This document shows, in pieces, positions 53,882-61,529 of a DNA stretch of 64,000 bases. The notes under the pieces are model-generated. The model did no database searches, was not told where the DNA came from, and worked only from the letters and a program-made list of their open reading frames with translations. Source of the DNA: Lachnospiraceae bacterium (GTDB lineage Bacteria > Bacillota > Clostridia > Lachnospirales > Lachnospiraceae); NCBI GenBank assembly GCA_021153325.1, contig JAGKTQ010000007.1:1-64000 (forward strand). The letters run 5' to 3'. Both the position numbers and the translations under genes were made by a program. Each line of letters begins with the position of its first letter. Position 1 is the first letter of the stretch.

Positions 53882-54543
53882 TCGCTCAAATCCTTTTCAA
53901 AAATTTCAGGATAAATATCATCAATAAAATGTTCCAAATAAGCTTCGTCTAAATTTAAGAATTTCTCACGGATCATTTTTTGCATATGTTCTATTCTTTT
54001 AAAATATTTCATTTCTTCGTTCAAGTCTTTTTCTTCCTCTGACAAAAGCGCATCTATTTTTTCTGCACTCATATCTGCCAGACACCATTTTCGTATTTCT
54101 TCTGTAAGATTATCTTCTTTTTCTGCCTTTTTAGCAAAAACCTTATAGGAGCGCATAGAAAATCCACCCATAATAAGAAAAAGGACGAACAAAGTTCCCA
54201 TAACACCATAGACTAAATATTTTGAAGATTCCGTCAAATTTAACTCGATCACGCCTGCGAGACAAAGAATGATAACAACCAGTCCAATTCCCCCCACTAA
54301 TAAAAGAGTAAATGCTGAAGACTTGTTATCCTCTGCTTTTGTAGCACTATTTTGATAAACTCCAGAATAGTTTTCTTCCCCTATACTGGAAGAAAAGGTT
54401 TCTTCTAGTATCTGCTCTTCTTCTGTTTCTTCTACACTCGTAACGGTTTCTTCTACCAAAGTATCTACAAGCGCAGCCCCACAATCTGCACACTTGGTTA
54501 TTCCCTCTACATATTCGTTTTTACATTTTGGACACCACGGCAT
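53878..54543 (-). CDS. Zinc-ribbon membrane protein
   Basis: A 221-residue protein with a zinc ribbon (CPKC at 4-7 and CADC at 18-21), an acidic linker, two hydrophobic segments (about 80-98 and 106-124) and a charged helical C-terminus. No enzyme motif is seen. The ATG at 54543 has GGAGGG eight bases upstream; an earlier ATG lies within that site. Coupled to rlmH by a 4-base overlap. Confidence 0.8.
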   Translation of the reverse strand: MPWCPKCKNEYVEGITKCADCGAALVDTLVEETVTSVEETEEEQILEETFSSSIGEENYSGVYQNSATKAEDNKSSAFTLLLVGGIGLVVIILCLAGVIELNLTESSKYLVYGVMGTLFVLFLIMGGFSMRSYKVFAKKAEKEDNLTEEIRKWCLADMSAEKIDALLSEEEKDLNEEMKYFKRIEHMQKMIREKFLNLDEAYLEHFIDDIYPEIFEKDLSE

Positions 54544-54597
54544 TTTAATACCCTCCACACTACATAATTTTTCTATAAAACTATAAGGATATTTTAC

Positions 54598-54630
54598 ATC
54601 AAAAAAGGAGATGCGTAAACATCTCCTTTT
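54598..54630 (-). terminator. Rho-independent terminator after the Dabb gene
   Basis: AAAAGGAGATG at 54603-54613 pairs perfectly with CATCTCCTTTT at 54620-54630 with a six-base loop. On the minus strand a U run (TTTTTTGATG) follows. It is 11 bases from the Dabb stop and ends the nfn unit. Confidence 0.92.
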
Positions 54631-54641
54631 ATAACTCGCTA

Positions 54642-54941
54642 TTAAAATTCATAATCCATACATGCTCTGTTTTCTGTCACACTTCTTACGAACTTTCCAG
54701 CCTCTACATGTGCTGGATGTACTTGATATGTTTTTAATGCTTCTTCTGTTTCAAATGTACTGATCAAGGCTATATCGCGGTTACTGGAAGCAATTTCATT
54801 TTTTACAACCTGAATTTCAACAGCTCCCTCTACAAGCGGTTTTATTGCCTCTAATTCACTTTTCATTCGTGCAGCTGCATTATTTTTTTCTTCTTCTGTC
54901 ATATCTGCTTTGAAATTCCATAAAACAATATGCTTTACCAT
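54642..54941 (-). CDS. Dabb (stress-responsive A/B barrel) family protein
   Basis: A 99-residue ferredoxin-like barrel protein of the Dabb family, with MVKHIVLWNFK at the start and the AHVEAGKFV block near the C-terminus. Bacterial members are of unknown function. The ATG at 54941 has GGAGG eight bases upstream; an ATG two codons earlier is too close to it. It follows nfnB by 12 bases. Confidence 0.87.
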   Translation of the reverse strand: MVKHIVLWNFKADMTEEEKNNAAARMKSELEAIKPLVEGAVEIQVVKNEIASSNRDIALISTFETEEALKTYQVHPAHVEAGKFVRSVTENRACMDYEF

Positions 54942-54953
54942 AGCCATCTCCTC

Positions 54954-56336
54954 CTATTTGGAAAGATATTCATCAATACCTTTTGCACCTGCTTTTCCTG
55001 CACCCATTGCAAGAATAACAGTTGCCGCACCTGTTACAGCATCACCACCAGCGTAAACGCCTTCTTTTGTAGTCTTACCAAATTCTTCGTCTGCTACTAT
55101 ACATTTCCATTTATTTACTTCCAAACCTTCTGTTGTAGAAGAAATAAGAGGATTTGGTGAAGTACCAAGTGACATGATAACAGTATCCACTTCCATTACG
55201 AACTCAGAATCCGGTTTTACAACAGGTTTTCTTCTTCCTGACTCATCCGGCTCACCAAGTTCCATTTTCACGCATTTAATACCACATACCCAGTTGTTTT
55301 CATCTTCTAAGATTTCAACCGGATTTGTAAGTAAATCAAAGATCACGCCTTCTTCTTTTGCATGATGTACTTCTTCTACTCTGGCTGGAAGTTCTTCTTC
55401 ACTTCTACGATATACAATATGCACTTCTGCACCAAGACGAAGTGCTGTTCTTGCTGCATCCATAGCAACGTTACCACCGCCGACTACAGCAACCTTTTTG
55501 CCGCGCATGATCGGTGTATTAGAATTTTCATCAAATGCTTTCATCAAATTGCTTCTTGTAAGATATTCGTTTGCAGAGAATACACCATTTGCCTGCTCTC
55601 CCGGAATTCCCATGAATTTGGGAAGTCCTGCACCTGAACCAATAAATACAGCGGAAAATCCTTCTTTTTCCATTAATTCATCAATGGTTACAGATTTACC
55701 AACAACTACATTTGTTTCAATCTTAACGCCTAATGCTTTTACATTTTCAATTTCCTGTTTAACAACCTTTTCCTTCGGAAGACGGAATTCAGGAATACCA
55801 TAAACTAATACTCCTCCAGCTTCATGAAGTGCCTCAAAAATAGTTACATCATAACCCATTTTTGCAAGGTCTCCTGCACAAGTAAGACCAGCAGGACCGG
55901 AACCGATAACTGCTACTTTCTTACCTTTCTTCTCTTTTGCACCTTCTGGTTTGATTCCCATTTCTCTTGCAGTATCAGCAACGAAACGCTCTAATTTACC
56001 GATGGAGATAGGCTCTCCTTTAATACCACGGATACATTTTCCTTCACACTGACTTTCCTGTGGGCATACACGACCGCATACTGCTGGAAGTGCAGAAGAT
56101 TCGCTGATCACCTTATATGCTTCTTCTACATTGCCATTTTTAACCTGCTCAATAAATCCTGGAATATTAATGGATACCGGACATCCTTTAATACACTGTG
56201 CATTTTTACAGTTAATACATCTGGCAGCCTCTTCCATTGCTTCTTCTTTATTATATCCTAAACAAACTTCTTCAAAGTTTGTTGCTCTTTCTTTTGCGTC
56301 CTGTTCTCTTACAGGTACTTTCTTTAAAACGTCCAT
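54954..56336 (-). CDS. nfnB: NfnB-type large subunit of ferredoxin-dependent transhydrogenase
   Basis: A 460-residue flavoprotein of the glutamate-synthase small-subunit family. Eight N-terminal cysteines (40, 43, 48, 52, 87, 91, 97, 101) fit two [4Fe-4S] clusters; two nucleotide-binding motifs (GSGPAGL near 145-151 and GGGNVAMDAA near 287) bind FAD and NADPH. Databases often call it GltA, but with the adjacent nfnA this is the NADH-dependent reduced-ferredoxin:NADP oxidoreductase, which bifurcates electrons between NADH, ferredoxin and NADPH. No glutamate-synthase large subunit is nearby. Confidence 0.88.
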   Translation of the reverse strand: MDVLKKVPVREQDAKERATNFEEVCLGYNKEEAMEEAARCINCKNAQCIKGCPVSINIPGFIEQVKNGNVEEAYKVISESSALPAVCGRVCPQESQCEGKCIRGIKGEPISIGKLERFVADTAREMGIKPEGAKEKKGKKVAVIGSGPAGLTCAGDLAKMGYDVTIFEALHEAGGVLVYGIPEFRLPKEKVVKQEIENVKALGVKIETNVVVGKSVTIDELMEKEGFSAVFIGSGAGLPKFMGIPGEQANGVFSANEYLTRSNLMKAFDENSNTPIMRGKKVAVVGGGNVAMDAARTALRLGAEVHIVYRRSEEELPARVEEVHHAKEEGVIFDLLTNPVEILEDENNWVCGIKCVKMELGEPDESGRRKPVVKPDSEFVMEVDTVIMSLGTSPNPLISSTTEGLEVNKWKCIVADEEFGKTTKEGVYAGGDAVTGAATVILAMGAGKAGAKGIDEYLSK

Positions 56337-56389
56337 TTTAAACCTTGTTCCTTTCTTATGTTGAAAAATCGTTCTTTCAACTTTTATAC

Positions 56390-57277
56390 TTATTTATCGT
56401 CGCTGCAGTTTCCGCATCCACCATGATGAGTGTCGCCTTCTTTTGCTTTTAAGAAAGCACGACCCTCTGCAGTTTTGTAAATCTGCTGACGTTTCATTGC
56501 TTCGTCAAAGTCTACTTTATGTCCGTCAAATTCAGGACCGTCTACACAGGCAAATTTTACTTCTCCACCTACTGTTACACGACATGCACCACACATACCA
56601 GTACCATCAACCATAATTGGATTTAAGCTGACAATGGTAGGAATACCCAATTCTTTTGTCTGTAAACATACGAATTTCATCATGATCATCGGTCCGATTG
56701 CTACACAAACATCATATTTTTTACCTTCTTCCACAAGGTCTTTGATCGTCTGTGTAACCATACCGTTTCTTCCATAAGATCCATCATCTGTTGTAATATA
56801 TAAATTTCCAGCAACTGCTTTCATTTCTTCTTCTAAAATAAGTAAGTCTTTTGTTTTTGCACCAACGATAACATCTGCATCAATGCCATTTTCATGTAAC
56901 CATTTTACCTGCGGATATACTGGCGCAGTACCTACACCACCAGCTACAAAGAGCATTTTTTTCTTCTTTAATTCCTCTATATCTTCTCCAACAAATTCAG
57001 AAGGACAGCCTAAAGGTCCTACAAAATCGTGGAAACTATCTCCAGCCTTTAATTCTGACATCATCTGTGTAGAACCACCTACAATCTGGAATACGATCGT
57101 AACAGTTCCTTTTTCTTTGTTGTAATCGCAAATAGTAAGCGGAATTCTTTCGCCTTCTTCATCCTTGCGGACAATAACGAACTGTCCCGGCTTACATGCA
57201 TCTGCTACTCTTTTTGCCTCCACTTCCATAAGGAAAATGTTCGCAGTAAGTTCTTCTGCTCTTAGAATTTTATACAT
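56390..57277 (-). CDS. nfnA: NfnA-type small subunit (FAD and [2Fe-2S])
   Basis: A 295-residue protein of the dihydroorotate-dehydrogenase-electron-transfer type: an FAD-binding domain, a NAD-binding domain (VAGGVGTAPVYPQ near 111-123) and a [2Fe-2S] site in GTGMCGACRVTVGG and FACVDGPEF (Cys229, Cys232, Cys244). In the related T. maritima enzyme one ligand is Asp; Asp224 could play that role. Gene order nfnA-nfnB and the partner's cysteines support the name over sulfide dehydrogenase. GAGGTAAGAG precedes the ATG by six bases. Confidence 0.87.
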   Translation of the reverse strand: MYKILRAEELTANIFLMEVEAKRVADACKPGQFVIVRKDEEGERIPLTICDYNKEKGTVTIVFQIVGGSTQMMSELKAGDSFHDFVGPLGCPSEFVGEDIEELKKKKMLFVAGGVGTAPVYPQVKWLHENGIDADVIVGAKTKDLLILEEEMKAVAGNLYITTDDGSYGRNGMVTQTIKDLVEEGKKYDVCVAIGPMIMMKFVCLQTKELGIPTIVSLNPIMVDGTGMCGACRVTVGGEVKFACVDGPEFDGHKVDFDEAMKRQQIYKTAEGRAFLKAKEGDTHHGGCGNCSDDK

Positions 57278-57295
57278 CTCTTACCTCTTTCTGCA

Positions 57296-57356
57296 TCTTG
57301 CGAACTTATTTGCAAGACACGTAAATTTGTAGATTGAAAGTTTTATTTTTCAATCT
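57296..57356 (-). promoter_or_regulatory. Two hairpins in the nfnAB leader
   Basis: AGATTGAAA at 57331-57339 with TTTCAATCT at 57348-57356, and TCTTGC at 57296-57301 with GCAAGA at 57312-57317, form stems in the untranslated leader; the second stem ends directly upstream of the ribosome-binding region. Neither has a U run. An attenuation or RNA-stability role is inference. Confidence 0.4.
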
Positions 57357-57412
57357 TTTCTCCCTTAGTTTTTATGCGCGTTATTACTTTACTGTAAAAA
57401 AGCATTGATATT

Positions 57413-57441
57413 ATCATACGTTACTTTGTCGAAAAACGCAA
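57413..57441 (-). promoter_or_regulatory. Candidate sigma-A promoter of nfnAB
   Basis: TTGCGT (57436-57441), 17-base spacer and TATGAT (57413-57418) on the minus strand. It implies a leader of about 130 bases before nfnA, within which the two hairpins lie. Confidence 0.5.
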
Positions 57442-57462
57442 TATAATTTTGTTAAAGACTGA

Positions 57463-58938
57463 CTATTCTTCTGAAAATGGAGCGAAATAATAATTCCATT
57501 CCTCATCCAATCCAATATCTCCACAAACTCCAGTCGCTATATTAACACCGAATATTCTTCCTGTTTTTGATTGATTTCCTGCCAAGTCTTCATAATATTC
57601 ATAAATGAAATAATAATCTTGTCCATCTACTGCCCGGTTCACAGAACCATATTTATAAATATATCTTCCCTGTATTCCTTCTTTGTTACCATACAGATCC
57701 AAAATATAACCTTGATCTACCAAAGAAACTGATAACAGACTTAAAGCATCATTTATCGTATATTGTGCATTCAGCTTCAAATTGTATGTTCTTGTAACAA
57801 TCTCGCCGGAAACACCCTCTTTACTATAAGACATAAATTTGAATACAGAATCACCAATCGGCATGGAAATAGGTTCTGTATACTGTGTGCTGTCAGCACT
57901 TGGTTCACTTCCATCAGTCGTATAATAGACCTTACATCCTTCCGGTACTACGACCTCAATCATAGTCGGCTCTGTATACTCTCCGCTGTAAGTATTAATT
58001 TCCGGTGCCTTCGGCACACTCAGTTCGATCACATATGTATTCGTTATCGTTTCACTTTTTATTCCATAGTCATTCACAAAAAACGCACTGATCTCATACG
58101 TTCCTGTTTCCAAAAAAATAGGGGTTGTATATACAGCACTATTTTCATCTGGTTCACTTCCATCCATCGTATAATAAATCTTTCCCGATGTATTGCTACT
58201 TAATTTCAATGGAACGATCTCCTGATAAGTACCTTCTATATAACTATAATCTGGCGGATATGCCATATAATTCTGATAGGAATAGATCACATCCTGATTC
58301 GTACAGGCAAGAAGCAGATCATTAATGGATTGATAATCTTCATTTTTCTTATAGATACTAATAATCTTACTATAAGCGTTCTCCATGTCCTCTTCTGCAA
58401 ATCCAGAAGTCATAGCTACATTTTTTAAAGTGATTATCGCATCATCATCTTTGCCCTGCAGATAATAGTAATCTGCCATCAAAAAATAGATATCCGCATC
58501 CATATCATCAATTTTTTCTGCAGCCTCAAGATATTCTATTGCCTTTTCATATTGTCCCTTATCAGCATATTCCATAGCACGACTTATCTGATATCCTTTG
58601 GAATTGTGCTGGTATAAGAAAAAAACAAACAAAAACAATAAAATAATAAGCAAAGTACCTAAAGACACAACAAGTAAAAAAACCTTCCTGTTGGATAATA
58701 TCTTATCAAACAGATGTGCATCCTCACCGATAAAATTATCATCCTCTTCTTCTGTTTCTTCTATTTCAGCTTCGACCGTATCTTTCTGTGTTAGTTCTTC
58801 TGCAAGTGTACTCATGGTCTCCGATATGCTGTTTTCAATCTCCGGCTCAAAATCCGGAACTATTTGTATTTCCATTCCGCAGTGTTCGCAATATAATTGC
58901 CCATCCTGCATCTCAAATCCACATTTCGGACATTTCAT
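57463..58938 (-). CDS. Zinc-ribbon/TPR membrane protein with chitobiase-like repeats
   Basis: A 491-residue protein: N-terminal zinc ribbon (Cys3, Cys6, Cys17, Cys20), acidic linker, one membrane segment at about 83-107, two TPR-like helical repeats (QYEKAIEYLEAAEKI onward), and two extracytoplasmic modules (about 240-300 and 325-385) with the repeated YYTMDGSEP and YYTTDGSEP signatures of the chitobiase/beta-hexosaminidase C-terminal domain. The chitobiase-like modules may bind glycans but no catalytic domain is present. The ATG at 58938 has AAAGG nine bases upstream. It follows folD. Confidence 0.8.
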   Translation of the reverse strand: MKCPKCGFEMQDGQLYCEHCGMEIQIVPDFEPEIENSISETMSTLAEELTQKDTVEAEIEETEEEDDNFIGEDAHLFDKILSNRKVFLLVVSLGTLLIILLFLFVFFLYQHNSKGYQISRAMEYADKGQYEKAIEYLEAAEKIDDMDADIYFLMADYYYLQGKDDDAIITLKNVAMTSGFAEEDMENAYSKIISIYKKNEDYQSINDLLLACTNQDVIYSYQNYMAYPPDYSYIEGTYQEIVPLKLSSNTSGKIYYTMDGSEPDENSAVYTTPIFLETGTYEISAFFVNDYGIKSETITNTYVIELSVPKAPEINTYSGEYTEPTMIEVVVPEGCKVYYTTDGSEPSADSTQYTEPISMPIGDSVFKFMSYSKEGVSGEIVTRTYNLKLNAQYTINDALSLLSVSLVDQGYILDLYGNKEGIQGRYIYKYGSVNRAVDGQDYYFIYEYYEDLAGNQSKTGRIFGVNIATGVCGDIGLDEEWNYYFAPFSEE

Positions 58939-58952
58939 GGGAAACAACCTTT

Positions 58953-59792
58953 CTACATTTCAACTGACTCTACACAGTTATTCATAAGCATTGCAATTGT
59001 CATAGGTCCAACACCGCCTGGAACTGGTGTGATCGCGCTGCAGTGTGGTTCTACTGCTTCGAAATCTACATCTCCACAAAGTTTGTTATTTTCATTTCTG
59101 TGGATACCTACATCAATAACAACTGCTCCTTCTTTTATATATTCCTCTGTAATAAAACGTGGCTTTCCAATTGCAACAACTAAAATATCCGCACGTTTAC
59201 AAATTGCTTTTAAATCTTTTGTTCTGGAATGTGCAACAGTCACAGTACCATTTTCGCGTAAAAGCAAAAGAGACATTGGTTTACCAACAATATTACTTCT
59301 TCCTACTACTACACATTCTTTTCCTTCGATCTCAATACCGCTTCGTTTCAAAAGCTGAATGATTCCAGCCGGTGTACAAGATACAAAACCAGGCTGACCA
59401 ATGCAGAGTGCACCGACACTTTGCGGATGAAAACCATCCACATCTTTCTTTGGAGAAATGGCTTTGATGATCTTATCTTCATCAATATGTTTTGGTACAG
59501 GAAGCTGTACCAATATTCCATTTACATCTGCTCTGTCGTTCAATTCCTGAATGAGAGCAAGCAATTCTTCTTCTGTTGTGCTCTCCGGCAATTCATATGC
59601 CAAAGAATTGATTCCAATATATTCACAGGCTTTTTTCTTATTATTTACATATACAGAAGATGCCGGGTCATTTCCTACCTGAATAACAGCAAGACATACT
59701 TCTGTTCCTGCTTCCTTCATCTTCGCTACTTTTTCTTTTAATTCTTCCTTGATCTGGGTAGAAATTGCTTTTCCATCAATAATCTGTGCCAT
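58953..59792 (-). CDS. folD: Methylenetetrahydrofolate dehydrogenase/cyclohydrolase
   Basis: A bifunctional enzyme interconverting 5,10-methylene-THF, 5,10-methenyl-THF and 10-formyl-THF with NADP. The 279 residues include the catalytic lysine region YVNNKKKACEYIG, the QLPVPKHID block, the Rossmann part VVGRSNIVGKP and the C-terminal TPVPGGVGPMT. AAAGGATT precedes the ATG. It follows fhs and both feed formyl-THF to purine and methionyl-tRNA formylation. Confidence 0.96.
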   Translation of the reverse strand: MAQIIDGKAISTQIKEELKEKVAKMKEAGTEVCLAVIQVGNDPASSVYVNNKKKACEYIGINSLAYELPESTTEEELLALIQELNDRADVNGILVQLPVPKHIDEDKIIKAISPKKDVDGFHPQSVGALCIGQPGFVSCTPAGIIQLLKRSGIEIEGKECVVVGRSNIVGKPMSLLLLRENGTVTVAHSRTKDLKAICKRADILVVAIGKPRFITEEYIKEGAVVIDVGIHRNENNKLCGDVDFEAVEPHCSAITPVPGGVGPMTIAMLMNNCVESVEM

Positions 59793-59842
59793 ATTCTAAT
59801 CCTTTCTTTTTATGAAGCTACTAGATTACAAAATACTGCTTA

Positions 59843-61513
59843 TTAGAACAGACCTGTAATAACACCTTCCTCATTTACATCAATGTTGTAAGCAGCTGGC
59901 TGTTTTGGAAGTCCCGGCATAGTCATAACAGCTCCAGTCAAGACAACAACAAAGCCTGCTCCTGCTGAAACATAAGCCTCGCGTACTGAAATCTCAAAGT
60001 TTTCAGGACGACCTAATAAAGCTGGATCATCTGACAAAGAGTACTGTGTTTTAGCCATACATACTGGAAGATTACCAAATCCAAGTTCCTCCAATTTCTG
60101 GAGCTGTTTGGAAGCACTTCCTAAATAAGAAACCTTATCTGCACCATAAATTTCCTTTGCAACGGTTTCAATCTTTTCTTTTAAGGAAAGATTATCATCA
60201 TAAAGTACTTTAAAATCACTCTTCTTCGTTTCCAGTGTATTTAATACTTTCTTTGCAAGCTCAATACCGCCATCTCCGCCTTTTTCCCAAACTTCTGAAA
60301 TGGCAAATTCGCAATTTCTCTCTTCACAGAACTGTTTTACAAAAGCAATCTCTTCTTCTGTATCTGTAATAAAGGAATTTAAAGTCACTACAACCGGAAC
60401 GTTGTATTTCTGTAAATTCTCGATATGTTTTTCAAGATTTACAATGCCTTTTTTCAATGCATCTAAATTTTCTGTATTTAAATCTGCCTTTGCTACTCCA
60501 CCATTATATTTAAGTGCGCGTACTGTTGCAACTAATACAACTGCATCCGGTTTTAAGCCAGCCATACGGCATTTGATATCAAAGAATTTTTCTGCACCTA
60601 AATCTGCACCAAATCCAGCTTCTGTAATACAATAATCCGCCATTTTCAGAGCTGTTTTTGTAGCTCTTACGGAATTACAGCCATGTGCTATATTTGCAAA
60701 TGGTCCACCATGTACTAATGCAGGTGTGTGCTCTAATGTCTGGATCAAGTTTGGTTTCAATGCATCCTTTAAAAGTGCTGCCATAGCTCCAACTGCGTTC
60801 AGATCAGCTGCTGTGACAGGTTCTCCTTTAAAATTATATGCAACTACCATACGTCCAAGTCTCTTCTTTAAGTCCTCCATATCGGAAGCCAGACATAATA
60901 CAGCCATAATTTCAGATGCAACAGTAATAACAAAATGATCTTCTCTTACGGTACCATCCATTTTATTTCCAAGTCCTACTACAATATTTCGAAGAACTCT
61001 GTCGTTCATATCAAGGCAACGTTTCCATACTACTTGTCTTGTATCAATTCCAAGTTCATTTCCTTGTTGGATATGATTATCAAGTAATGCGGCAAGTAAA
61101 TTGTTCGCAGAGGTAATTGCATGGAAATCTCCTGTAAAATGAAGGTTCAGATCTTCCATCGGAACGACCTGTGCATAACCGCCTCCAGCAGCACCGCCTT
61201 TGATTCCAAAGCATGGTCCTAAGGATGGCTCTCTTAAAGCAATAATCGCTTTTTTACCAAGCTTACCAAATGCCTGTCCTAAACCAACACTTGTCGTTGT
61301 TTTTCCTTCTCCAGCCGGAGTTGGATTAATCGCCGTAACAAGGATCAGTTTTCCATCCGGGTTATTTTCGATACGTTTCATATACTCATCGGAAATTTTC
61401 GCTTTGTATTTGCCATATAATTCCAACTCGTCTGCAGCAATATCAAGCTTTGCTGCAACTTCTGTAATTGGTTTCATTACTGCTTCCTGTGCAATCTGAA
61501 TATCTGTTTTCAT
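59843..61513 (-). CDS. fhs: Formate-tetrahydrofolate ligase
   Basis: ATP-dependent formylation of THF, entry of formate into the one-carbon pool and, in acetogens, part of the methyl branch of Wood-Ljungdahl. The 556 residues have the P-loop TPAGEGKTTTSVGLGQAFGKL near 66-86 and the family blocks REPSLGPCFGIKGGAAGGGYAQV. AGGAGG-type site (GGAGGATA) precedes the ATG. No other acetogenesis gene is seen here, so autotrophy cannot be inferred. It lies 16 bases from ftsK. Confidence 0.97.
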   Translation of the reverse strand: MKTDIQIAQEAVMKPITEVAAKLDIAADELELYGKYKAKISDEYMKRIENNPDGKLILVTAINPTPAGEGKTTTSVGLGQAFGKLGKKAIIALREPSLGPCFGIKGGAAGGGYAQVVPMEDLNLHFTGDFHAITSANNLLAALLDNHIQQGNELGIDTRQVVWKRCLDMNDRVLRNIVVGLGNKMDGTVREDHFVITVASEIMAVLCLASDMEDLKKRLGRMVVAYNFKGEPVTAADLNAVGAMAALLKDALKPNLIQTLEHTPALVHGGPFANIAHGCNSVRATKTALKMADYCITEAGFGADLGAEKFFDIKCRMAGLKPDAVVLVATVRALKYNGGVAKADLNTENLDALKKGIVNLEKHIENLQKYNVPVVVTLNSFITDTEEEIAFVKQFCEERNCEFAISEVWEKGGDGGIELAKKVLNTLETKKSDFKVLYDDNLSLKEKIETVAKEIYGADKVSYLGSASKQLQKLEELGFGNLPVCMAKTQYSLSDDPALLGRPENFEISVREAYVSAGAGFVVVLTGAVMTMPGLPKQPAAYNIDVNEEGVITGLF

Positions 61514-61529
61514 ATTTTTTTATCCTCCA

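Noticed and set aside
54954..56336. Glutamate synthase small subunit
   Set aside because: The adjacent flavin and [2Fe-2S] protein and the absence of a large subunit fit NfnAB better.
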